A stretch of DNA of 64,000 nucleotides, from NCBI RefSeq assembly GCF_016924645.1, contig NZ_JAFFJV010000003.1:248001-312000 (forward strand), written 5' to 3'. The notes below the pieces were generated by a model. It was not told the DNA's origin. It made no database searches and worked only from the letters and a program-made list of their open reading frames with translations. This DNA comes from Rufibacter psychrotolerans (GTDB taxonomy: Bacteria > Bacteroidota > Bacteroidia > Cytophagales > Hymenobacteraceae). Positions 39,551 to 46,622 of this stretch are shown here, piece by piece. The position numbers were made by a program, and so were the translations under genes. Each line of letters starts with the position of its first letter. The first letter of the stretch is position 1.

Positions 39551-41050
39551 ATGCATTTACTAAGACAGTATCTGGACCGCGTATTCTATACAGACACCCG
39601 GGCGCTCTCCCTCATGCGTATTTGGGTAGCCAGCGTATTGTTATTGGACATTTGCATCAGGGCCACAGACCTGGAGGCGCATTATTCCAACATGGGCGTT
39701 TTGCCTTTGCACGTGCTGCATGCCAATGCCTGGAACCAGTATTTCTTCTCGCTGCACGCCTTGAGTGGCATGTGGCAGTTTCAGGCGTTCCTTTTTGTTG
39801 TTGCGGGTGCGGCAGCCATCTGTCTGTTGCTGGGCTATCATACCCGGTGGGCCACGTTTGTTTCCTGGCTCCTGCTGCTCTCGCTCCAGAACCGCAACCC
39901 GCTCATTTCCCAGTCAGGCGACAGCCTGCTCAGAATGCTGCTGTTCTGGGGCATGTTCCTGCCCTGGCACCGGCATTACTCCTTAGACGCCCGCCGGTCG
40001 CCTGTCCTGGAAACCACCACCCGATATCTTAGCATGGCCTCAGCGGCTTATCTCTGCCAGGTGGCGTGGGTGTACGTGTTCACCGCCCTGCTGAAAAGCG
40101 GCCCCGACTGGACCACCGACGGAACCGCCCTGTACTACGCCCTCAGCCTGGACCAGATCCTGATGCCCGGCGGCCGTATCCTGTACCAGTACCCGCTTCT
40201 AATGAAGCAACTTACCCACATTACCTATTTCATGGAGCTGTGGCTGCCCTTTGTGCTGCTGATACCCTGGCGGAACACCTGGTTCAGGATGATTTTCTTT
40301 GTGGCCATTGTGGGCCTGCACATTGGTATTAGCCTCACCCTGTTTGTGGGTTTGTTCTACCTCATCAGCATCTCGGCGGTGATGGGGTTGTTGCCTACTC
40401 CGGTCATGGATGTAATAGACCGCTACCTGCGCCACGGCTACATAAAAGTACAGCGGCGGTGGGCGCAGTGGGGCCAGGGATGGCGCTCGCCGGTGAACCT
40501 GCGGGTACAATTCAGCTGGAGCTCGCCGCAATGGGCCGAGTCGTTCCGGTACCTGCGGGAAGGGGTGGTCTTGGCCTCCTTTGCGCTGGCGCTGTGGTGG
40601 AACCTGAGCACCCTGAACAAACCTTACTTCCAGATGCCTTCGGAGTTCCACTGGGCCACGCTGGTTCCCCGTCTGGACCAGAACTGGAGCATGTTCGCGC
40701 CTAACGTGTTCAAGGAAGACGGCTGGTACATTCTGGAAGGCACCACCAACAGCAACCGCAAGGTAGACCTGAACCAGCAAGGCAAAGAGCCCGACACCGC
40801 CAAACCCGCCTCGGTGATGAGCCTCTTCAAGAACGACCGCTGGCGCAAATACTCAGAGAATTACCTGTTTGTGCCCAACGAGTACATGCGGCCTTACTAC
40901 TGTTTCTACCTCTTGCGCCGCTGGAACGAGGAGCATCCGCAGCCTGAGCAGATCAAGGAACTCAACGTGATCTACATGAAGGAAGTGTCCCTGCCCGACT
41001 ACAAAACCGAACCCATTAAGCGGGAGGTGCTGTGCCATTGCAGGCCATAG
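39551..41050 (+). CDS. HTTM-domain membrane protein (VKGC-like)
   Basis: 499 aa from the ATG at 39551; an earlier in-frame start at 39485 overlaps the terminator hairpin. The N-terminal part reads LSLMRIWVASVLLLDICIRATDLEAHYSNMGVLP, then LLGYHTRWATFVSWLLLLSLQNRNPLISQSGDSLLRMLLFWGMFLP, the characteristic series of HTTM proteins, distant relatives of vitamin K-dependent gamma-carboxylase. About seven helices are followed by a soluble C-terminal part with LDQNWSMFAPNVFKEDGWY. Biochemical role unknown. Confidence 0.85.
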   Translation: MHLLRQYLDRVFYTDTRALSLMRIWVASVLLLDICIRATDLEAHYSNMGVLPLHVLHANAWNQYFFSLHALSGMWQFQAFLFVVAGAAAICLLLGYHTRWATFVSWLLLLSLQNRNPLISQSGDSLLRMLLFWGMFLPWHRHYSLDARRSPVLETTTRYLSMASAAYLCQVAWVYVFTALLKSGPDWTTDGTALYYALSLDQILMPGGRILYQYPLLMKQLTHITYFMELWLPFVLLIPWRNTWFRMIFFVAIVGLHIGISLTLFVGLFYLISISAVMGLLPTPVMDVIDRYLRHGYIKVQRRWAQWGQGWRSPVNLRVQFSWSSPQWAESFRYLREGVVLASFALALWWNLSTLNKPYFQMPSEFHWATLVPRLDQNWSMFAPNVFKEDGWYILEGTTNSNRKVDLNQQGKEPDTAKPASVMSLFKNDRWRKYSENYLFVPNEYMRPYYCFYLLRRWNEEHPQPEQIKELNVIYMKEVSLPDYKTEPIKREVLCHCRP

Positions 41051-41075
41051 GGCATCGTATAAGCGTTAAACAAGT

Positions 41076-41123
41076 AAAGCCGTTTCGGGCCTGATTTTGG
41101 TAAATCAGGCCCGAAACGGCTTT
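41076..41123. terminator. Perfect 22-bp hairpin between convergent genes (nested-hairpin family)
   Basis: The arm AAAGCCGTTTCGGGCCTGAT with two more T is exactly complementary to 41102-41123, with loop TGGT. The hairpin sits 25 nt after each stop codon of two convergent genes and has A/T-rich ends, so it can act as a terminator in both directions. Confidence 0.75.
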
Positions 41124-41148
41124 GGCCATGTGAAGCATTTCCGCGGGT

Positions 41149-41652
41149 TTACACTTTCACCTTCCGCAGCCACCTGGCTACTCCGCCGGCTACCACGCCG
41201 GCCAGAAAGTAATATCCAATGGTGAGGGCCTGGGTCTGCCTGGTCCGGTTGCTGGGCGCTGCTCCCAACCCCATGGGGCCGGGCAAGACTACCCCGCCCA
41301 CGCCGGCGGCCGCGCCCAGAATGGCTCCCCGCCACAGGGCTTTCTTGCTTGCCCCCGTTAAGCTGTAGTAGATGCTGTTAGAGACAAGATCTCCCACCAA
41401 GGACCAGGTGTGCAGTGTATCGCGCTCGGGCGGAGTTTGCCCGGCAGACCGCAGTCCTTTGGCGATGGCCCGCATGCCCAGGATGTCCATGCGGGGGGCT
41501 TGGGGGTAAAAGCGGCGCACGGTCTCGTGCACCAGGGTCACGGCCACGGCGCCGGCCAGCCCGCTCAGGCCCGACCTGAGCCACTTGTTCAATCGCTTCT
41601 TAGATGCCTTTTTGGTGGTTTTATCCCGTTTTGCTTTTTTGGTTGGTTCCAT
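41149..41652 (-). CDS. Small basic membrane protein, unknown
   Basis: 167 aa. A very basic N-terminus (KKAKRDKTTKKASKKRLNKWLRSG), then two or three hydrophobic segments (LSGLAGAVAVTLVHETVRRF, ALWRGAILGAAAGVGGVVLPGPMGLG and IGYYFLAGVVAGGVARWL). No named family recognised; small glycine-zipper-like membrane proteins of this kind are common beside stress genes. It is convergent with the HTTM gene and divergent from the RNA helicase. Confidence 0.6.
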   Translation of the reverse strand: MEPTKKAKRDKTTKKASKKRLNKWLRSGLSGLAGAVAVTLVHETVRRFYPQAPRMDILGMRAIAKGLRSAGQTPPERDTLHTWSLVGDLVSNSIYYSLTGASKKALWRGAILGAAAGVGGVVLPGPMGLGAAPSNRTRQTQALTIGYYFLAGVVAGGVARWLRKVKV

Positions 41653-41825
41653 AGTCTGGTGGTTTAAAGCCTAAGCTGCCTTTATGGGCTTGGGTAGTCA
41701 CTAAGGGTTTTAACCGTTTTTAAGGCCGAAGGTTGCCTTTCCCGCGCGCCCCTGGGGTTTGGCCCGCCCATTCTGGCCTGGTTTTGCCAGAAACGGGCCA
41801 AAAACACAGACTGAATCTTTTTACC

Positions 41826-41833
41826 TATCTTTG
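41826..41833 (+). promoter_or_regulatory. -7 box TATCTTTG of the RNA helicase gene
   Basis: It is 79 nt upstream of the ATG, giving an unusually long leader of about 72 nt. Confidence 0.6.
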
Positions 41834-41840
41834 TGTCTTC

Positions 41841-41873
41841 TAGGGGGGCGGATACCACTGCCCCTATTTTTTT
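41841..41873 (+). promoter_or_regulatory. Terminator-like hairpin in the helicase leader
   Basis: TAGGGG (41841-41846) and CCCCTA (41861-41866), followed by seven T. A second hairpin, GGCCA ... TGGCC (41880-41898), lies before the ATG. Placed right after the promoter, it looks like an attenuator or an RNA target for autoregulation. Confidence 0.5.
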
Positions 41874-41911
41874 GTGCTTGGCCAACCACGGTATGGCCTT
41901 TATACTTTCTA

Positions 41912-43270
41912 ATGACTTTCTCAGAACTAAACTTAATAGAACCTCTTTTACAGGCACTGCAGGAAGAGGGCTACACCTCCCCCACTCCCATCCAGGAACA
42001 AGCCATTCCGCCGGTTTTGAACGGCGATGATTTACTGGGTTGCGCCCAGACGGGTACCGGTAAAACGGCGGCCTTCAGCTTGCCGCTGCTGCACCGCCTG
42101 CACGAGGCAGGTCCGGCCCATCCGGCCAAAGCCATCAGGGCCCTTATCCTCACCCCTACCCGTGAGCTGGCCCTGCAGATTGGCGACAGCATCCAGGCCT
42201 ACGGTCGCCATACCAAGATCAGGCACACCGTGATCTTCGGGGGGGTGGGCCAGGTGCCGCAGGTAGAGCAGATCAAGCGCGGGGTAGACATTCTGGTGGC
42301 CACGCCCGGCCGCCTGCTGGACCTGATGAACCAAGGCCTGGTGTCGCTCAAGCACATTGAGACCTTCATCCTGGACGAGGCCGACCGCATGCTGGACATG
42401 GGCTTTATCCATGATGTGCGCAAGGTCATCGCGCAGATTCCGGCGCACCGCCAGACGCTCCTGTTCTCGGCCACCATGCCGCAGGAAATCCAGAAGCTGG
42501 CCAACAGCATTCTCAGAGACCCGGTGTACGTAGAAGTGACGCCGGTTTCCAGCACCGCCGAGAAGATTGGCCAGAAGGTGTTCTTTGTGGAGAAAACGTA
42601 CAAGCGGGCCCTGTTGAAGCACCTTTTGAAGGAAACGGGCATTAAACGCGCGCTGGTTTTCTCCCGCACCAAACACGGCGCCGACCGCATTGCCAAAGAG
42701 CTTTCCAAAGCGGGCATCGCGGCGCAGTCTATCCACGGCGACAAGGCCCAGAGTACCCGCGTGAAGGCCCTGAGCCAGTTCAAGAACTATGAACTGCAGG
42801 CCCTGGTAGCCACCGATATTGCGGCCCGCGGCATTGACGTAGACGACCTTACCCACGTGATCAACGTGGATCTGCCCAACGAGCCCGAAACCTACGTGCA
42901 CCGCATTGGCCGCACCGGCCGGGCCGGGGCCGATGGTCTGGCGCTCTCTTTCTGCGATGACACCGAGTTGCCCTACCTGCGCGACATTGAGAAGCTCACC
43001 AAGCAAACCATTCCGGTAGAGGAAGAACAGCCTTTCCATGCCGAGTACCAGAAGCTTCCGCTGGGCGGCGGCAAAGCCACCGATAAACTGGCCCGCTCAG
43101 GCGGCGGTAACCAGCCCCGCGGCCCCAGAGGCGGCGGACAAGGCGGCAGACCCGAACAACGGGGTGCCGGCCAGGGCCACAACCGCCGCCCCGACCAACG
43201 CCAGGGCAGTAGCCAGGGCGGCGGCGGAAACAGACGCTCTTCGGGCGGGAACCGCGGCCCTAAACGGTAA
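41912..43270 (+). CDS. DEAD-box RNA helicase, RhlE-type
   Basis: 452 aa from the ATG at 41912. Motifs in order: [20 protein letters not shown] with [10 protein letters not shown] (Q motif), AQTGTGKT (about 46-53), [21 protein letters not shown] (about 154), FSATM (about 186), the [16 protein letters not shown] block, and [10 protein letters not shown] (about 331). The C-terminal 75 residues are Gly/Arg/Gln-rich ([20 protein letters not shown]), a basic RNA-binding tail usual for RhlE. Such helicases assist ribosome assembly and RNA turnover, often in the cold. It has a long structured leader and ends in a strong terminator. Confidence 0.92.
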   Translation: MTFSELNLIEPLLQALQEEGYTSPTPIQEQAIPPVLNGDDLLGCAQTGTGKTAAFSLPLLHRLHEAGPAHPAKAIRALILTPTRELALQIGDSIQAYGRHTKIRHTVIFGGVGQVPQVEQIKRGVDILVATPGRLLDLMNQGLVSLKHIETFILDEADRMLDMGFIHDVRKVIAQIPAHRQTLLFSATMPQEIQKLANSILRDPVYVEVTPVSSTAEKIGQKVFFVEKTYKRALLKHLLKETGIKRALVFSRTKHGADRIAKELSKAGIAAQSIHGDKAQSTRVKALSQFKNYELQALVATDIAARGIDVDDLTHVINVDLPNEPETYVHRIGRTGRAGADGLALSFCDDTELPYLRDIEKLTKQTIPVEEEQPFHAEYQKLPLGGGKATDKLARSGGGNQPRGPRGGGQGGRPEQRGAGQGHNRRPDQRQGSSQGGGGNRRSSGGNRGPKR

Positions 43271-43287
43271 TCTCCCTGCTCCGCAAT

Positions 43288-43331
43288 AAAACAAAAGGCC
43301 GAACACGTATGCGTGTTCGGCCTTTTGTTTT
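43288..43331. terminator. Strong terminator of the RNA helicase gene, symmetric
   Basis: AAAACAAAAGGCCGAACAC with its exact complement and a short loop; both ends are A/T-rich, so it could also stop minus-strand transcription from the 43474-43794 gene. Confidence 0.88.
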
Positions 43332-43473
43332 GTCCGGGACTTGTTTACTGGCCAGTGCCGGCTTTTATCTCCTGAACAGACGCAACCCACATTTTAGATG
43401 GGGCAAGCGCCAATAAACAGAAGAAAGCCCAAGCCGCCCGCCAATAAGCAGTCGCTGCGTAGCCCGTTCTCGG

Positions 43474-43794
43474 TTAAGAGTTCTTGGAGCCAGTAGCTTT
43501 ATTCTTTTTCATGGCAGATTTTGCCTGCCCTAACCAGCCCTGGTTGTTGGCTACCCAGTAAGAAGCGCCCAGCAACGCCGCACCGCCCAACACTTTTTGG
43601 GTGGTGCTCATGCTGTTGTAAGAACGGCCAATGGTAGAACCCAGGTCTTTCACGGCTTGTGGCATCTGCACGTTGCCCAGGCCCATGATTCCGCCTTTTC
43701 CCTGGCGTGAAGCAGATCCGGTGTTCAGGTCTTGTGAGTATGAGGTGGCGTCTTGTGATGCGGCAGATGGCTGCTGATTGTTTTGATTTTCCAT
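43474..43794 (-). CDS. Small protein of unknown function
   Basis: 106 aa. A polar N-terminus (Gln, Asn, Ser-rich), a middle QAVKDLGSTIGRSYNSMSTTQKVLGGAALLGASYWVANN with one amphipathic helix and one weak hydrophobic segment, and a Lys-rich tail. No family recognised. Similar short proteins with a glycine-rich helix are frequent in Hymenobacteraceae, but I cannot name them. It lies between the helicase terminator and an unannotated gap. Confidence 0.55.
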   Translation of the reverse strand: MENQNNQQPSAASQDATSYSQDLNTGSASRQGKGGIMGLGNVQMPQAVKDLGSTIGRSYNSMSTTQKVLGGAALLGASYWVANNQGWLGQAKSAMKKNKATGSKNS

Positions 43795-44012
43795 AGTAGT
43801 AAGATGTTTATGGTGTTCCGTCGTTTTTTTTGGTGCCGGGCAAAGGTTCCTGCGTGCAAAATACCTGTCCCGGCGAATCCATTTTATCGCAAAAGCGCCT
43901 GAATGGTTGCACTCCGTTCTGAAATTTCTACAATTAATTTACAAATAGACTGCCACCCAATCAACAGAACCTGCTCCTGAATATATTATTGTTAGTATAT
44001 AGGAACTTCCCT

Positions 44013-44231
44013 TTGAAACTTACAAAAGACCTCATACCCAGCGCCCTCCGGCTTTTCTGCGCATTTGGCTCTTTGCAGGCCTGTTCCTCTAAACACTCCC
44101 GAAGCCTCCGCACCCGTTTCCCCGTAAAGTATTACTTGCAGCGAGGGTTACCCACGGTGTTGCTGCAGAAAATGTGGCCCATTAGAGACGCACCAGAGGA
44201 CTACGGCGTAGAGGTAAACAGCGAGTTCTAA
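44013..44231 (+). CDS. Possible small lipoprotein with TTG start
   Basis: 72 aa if read from the TTG at 44013, which follows AGGA with an 8-nt gap. The start would be KLTKDLIPSALRLF, a Lys-bearing hydrophobic stretch ending in the lipobox-like SLQAC, then a basic mature part (SKHSRSLRTRFPVKYYLQRG). The signal layout supports a real gene, but there is no family match, no clear promoter and a rare start codon. It could be chance. Confidence 0.35.
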   Translation: MKLTKDLIPSALRLFCAFGSLQACSSKHSRSLRTRFPVKYYLQRGLPTVLLQKMWPIRDAPEDYGVEVNSEF

Positions 44232-44312
44232 GCCATTGCCCGGGAAGCAAGCCGTCTCCGCCTGGCAGGCGGGCTCCTCCTGCAGTAAACCCCAGTTCAG
44301 GGCACGCTTTTC

Positions 44313-44349
44313 TATTTTGGGGCTGTTTACGTAAAATAGCTCCAAAACT
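44313..44349. repeat. Nested-hairpin repeat
   Basis: ATTTTGGGGCTGTTTACG and a TAAAA ... AGCTCCAAAA complement, between the possible small lipoprotein and the M28 peptidase gene. Confidence 0.5.
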
Positions 44350-44475
44350 CATCTTACCTGCCGCCACCGGGTGCCTTCCCTCCAGAGGCACGGTCCCTTT
44401 CCGAAGGGTTTTACGCCCCAGGTGTAAGAATCTGCAGAAAAACGGAACTAATAGGTTGCTTTCTACAGAAGCCGT

Positions 44476-44483
44476 TATCTTTA
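44476..44483 (+). promoter_or_regulatory. -7 box TATCTTTA of the M28 peptidase gene
   Basis: It differs from TAnnTTTG in the last base, lies 38 nt before the ATG at 44522, and is inside the longer in-frame extension, which is therefore rejected. Confidence 0.45.
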
Positions 44484-44521
44484 CCTTCATCCGTTATCGC
44501 CAACCCACCTATGTTATACCT

Positions 44522-45814
44522 ATGATCCGTAAAAAGTCCCTTACCCTTTGCCTCGCGCTGCTTCCGTTTACCGCGGTCTTCGCGCAGAAAGACATTCAGC
44601 AGAAAGACGTGGAGCGCATCATCCGCACCCTGGCCGCCGATGACATGATGGGCCGCAAGACCTTCACGCCGGGCGTGGAGAAAGCCGCCGATTTCATCGC
44701 CAACGAGTTCAAAAGCATCGGCCTCCAGCCCCTGACCGGCGATACCGACTTCAAGCAGGAGTTTAAGATGTTCTCCCTGAAGCCCAGCAAAGCCGATATT
44801 GAGATCAACGGCAACCGCCTGAAGCCCGAGGAGTTCTTCTTCAGCACGGCGCACCGCAAAGTGGAATGGGAGGAGAAAGCGCCTCAGCCCATCTTCATTG
44901 GCGAGAACGATGATTTCAGACAGGGCCTGACCAAAGCCCGCCGCCTGGAGAAAGACGCCCTGGTAATGGTGCACCCCAAGCACCAGGAAATGTTCAACCG
45001 TTACGCCCAGTACTTTAAACAGGCAAGCCCGGTGACGGAGTTGGGCAAGGGCACCACCAAAATCTTTGTGCTGTCGCCGCTGAATGAGGTGGCTGCTTTT
45101 GACATAGAAATCAAGAACGAGGTGGAGGAACTTTCGCTGGCCAACGTGGCGGGCATGATTCCCGGCAAGCGCGCCAACGAGTACGTGGTGTTCTCGGGCC
45201 ATTATGACCACATTGGCATCATGCCAGCCGTAGCCGGTGACTCTATTGCCAACGGCGCCGATGACGATGCCTCTGGTATCACCGCAGTAATCACCCTAGC
45301 CAAGCACTTTAAGAAACAAGCCAAGCCCGAGCGCACGCTCCTCTTTGTAGCCTTCACGGCCGAGGAAATTGGTGGCTACGGCTCCCAGCACTTCTCTCAG
45401 CAACTGAACCCCGATGAGATTGTGGCCATGTTCAACATTGAGATGATTGGCAAAGGCTCCAAGTTCGGGCCTAACAGCGCCTACATCACCGGTTTTGAGA
45501 AATCTGATTTTGGCACGCTGCTGCAACAGGCCGTGAAAGGCACACCGTACAGCTTCCACCCAGACCCATACCCGTCGCAGAACCTATTCTACCGCTCAGA
45601 CAACGCCACCCTGGCCCGTTTAGGCGTTCCGGCCCATACCATTTCCTCGGTGCAGATTGACAAAGACAAACTCTACCACTCCGTGGATGATGAGGTAGAA
45701 AGCCTTGACATGGCCCACATGACCAACATGATCAAAGCCATTGCCCTAGGTGCCAAAGACTTCGTGCAAGGCAAGAAAACCCCTAAGCGCGTGGATAAGA
45801 CGCAGGTGCAGTAA
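44522..45814 (+). CDS. M28-family zinc metallopeptidase
   Basis: 430 aa with signal peptide (KKSLTLCLALLPFTAVFAQ). The two-zinc site is visible: VFSGHYDHIG (His), NGADDDASGI (bridging Asp), AFTAEEIGGYGS (catalytic Glu and ligand Glu), NIEMIG (acidic ligand) and VPAHTISS (final His). A PA-like insert (residues about 115-200) lies before the catalytic core, as in many aminopeptidases of this family. It likely removes N-terminal residues from peptides in the periplasm. A DUF3592 gene follows after 11 nt. Confidence 0.88.
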   Translation: MIRKKSLTLCLALLPFTAVFAQKDIQQKDVERIIRTLAADDMMGRKTFTPGVEKAADFIANEFKSIGLQPLTGDTDFKQEFKMFSLKPSKADIEINGNRLKPEEFFFSTAHRKVEWEEKAPQPIFIGENDDFRQGLTKARRLEKDALVMVHPKHQEMFNRYAQYFKQASPVTELGKGTTKIFVLSPLNEVAAFDIEIKNEVEELSLANVAGMIPGKRANEYVVFSGHYDHIGIMPAVAGDSIANGADDDASGITAVITLAKHFKKQAKPERTLLFVAFTAEEIGGYGSQHFSQQLNPDEIVAMFNIEMIGKGSKFGPNSAYITGFEKSDFGTLLQQAVKGTPYSFHPDPYPSQNLFYRSDNATLARLGVPAHTISSVQIDKDKLYHSVDDEVESLDMAHMTNMIKAIALGAKDFVQGKKTPKRVDKTQVQ

Positions 45815-45825
45815 TCTATACCACG

Positions 45826-46215
45826 TTGGACCTTTTCACCTTTATCCCTCTAGTAGTCAGCCTTAGTTTTTTAGGAGTAGGCTTATTTTTCATCTATCTT
45901 GACCATAGATGTGCCAAGTACGGGTTTCACACTGTAGGCACTATCATTAAGTTGGAAGGCGGGTGGAGGTTTAACACAGGTAGTATCAGTTACATGTATT
46001 CCCCAATTGTTCAATTCCACTCAGATAACCACCAGTTAATAGAGCAAGAGCTGGAAGTAAGGGCCAGTATTCCTCTTTACCGAAAAGGGCAATCTATACA
46101 AGTGGCCTACTACCAAGGGAAAGTGTACCCAACAGGAACGGGATGGAAGTTGTTTTACTGGAGTGTCTTCCTGCTGGGCTTAGCAGCAACGCTTTACCAG
46201 ATTTATAAGTGGTAA
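45826..46215 (+). CDS. DUF3592 membrane protein
   Basis: 129 aa with a TTG start 11 nt after the M28 stop. Two transmembrane helices (FIPLVVSLSFLGVGLFFIYL and LFYWSVFLLGLAATLYQIY) frame a beta-rich segment TVGTIIKLEGG ... MYSPIVQFHSDN ... GQSIQVAYYQGK, the usual DUF3592 plan. Function unknown. It is more A+T-rich than the M28 gene and probably co-transcribed with it. The start is not certain because TTG lacks a visible Shine-Dalgarno. Confidence 0.75.
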   Translation: MDLFTFIPLVVSLSFLGVGLFFIYLDHRCAKYGFHTVGTIIKLEGGWRFNTGSISYMYSPIVQFHSDNHQLIEQELEVRASIPLYRKGQSIQVAYYQGKVYPTGTGWKLFYWSVFLLGLAATLYQIYKW

Positions 46216-46246
46216 ATTTTCCACTAAATAGCCTCCCCTTATAGAT

Positions 46247-46307
46247 AAGCGAATCCCCTGTTTTTGATCTGTTTCTCAGAAAGCAGACAAAAAACAGGGG
46301 ATTCGCT
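46247..46307. terminator. Long nested hairpin between convergent genes
   Basis: AAGCGAATCCCCTGTTTTTG (46247-46266), almost exactly complementary to 46288-46307, with an inner CTG ... CAG part. It ends 3' in TTT. It is 31 nt after the DUF3592 stop and belongs to the nested-hairpin family with a longer outer arm. Confidence 0.7.
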
Positions 46308-46338
46308 TTTACCATATTTATAGGGCCCCTCTCTTTTT

Positions 46339-46429
46339 TTGTCATCCTGAAAGGATCTTGTGGGCTAACTAGAGAAGCATTGCTCAAGCGCTATTACCGT
46401 CCGTCCACAAGATCTTTCCAAGATGACAA
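46339..46429. repeat. 91-bp inverted-repeat element, copy 1
   Basis: It begins TTGTCATCCTGAAAGGATCT and ends AGATCTTTCCAAGATGACAA; the arms are about 27 bp with a few mismatches and the 37-nt centre is variable. Copy 2 at 57468-57558 has exactly the same length and similar arms. Confidence 0.75.
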
Positions 46430-46442
46430 TGGGTAGGTATTG

Positions 46443-46475
46443 ACCTCGTAGTGTGCGAAGCTCCTACGAGTGTCT
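46443..46475. repeat. Short hairpin CTCGTAG/CTACGAG
   Basis: ACCTCGTAGTGTGC ... CTCCTACGAGTGTC; the same ends occur at about 36806-36838 around a different centre. Confidence 0.5.
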
Positions 46476-46489
46476 CCTCCAAAAACAAA

Positions 46490-46522
46490 AGACCTCACAG
46501 GTTTTCAAAACCTGTGAGGTCT
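46490..46522. repeat. Perfect 33-nt palindrome AGACCTCACAGG
   Basis: 16-bp exact arms (AGACCTCACAGGTTTT and complement) around a single C. A near-identical copy with two changes is at 25558-25589. A degenerate nested hairpin follows at 46537-46577. Confidence 0.7.
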
Positions 46523-46622
46523 AAATCACCGCCTCACATTTAGGGCCTGCTTTTCTGAAAAGGAGCTTAAAACGGGAGCTAGTTCCATTTCAAAATCAAC
46601 ACTTTATCTAGGCACAAATTCC

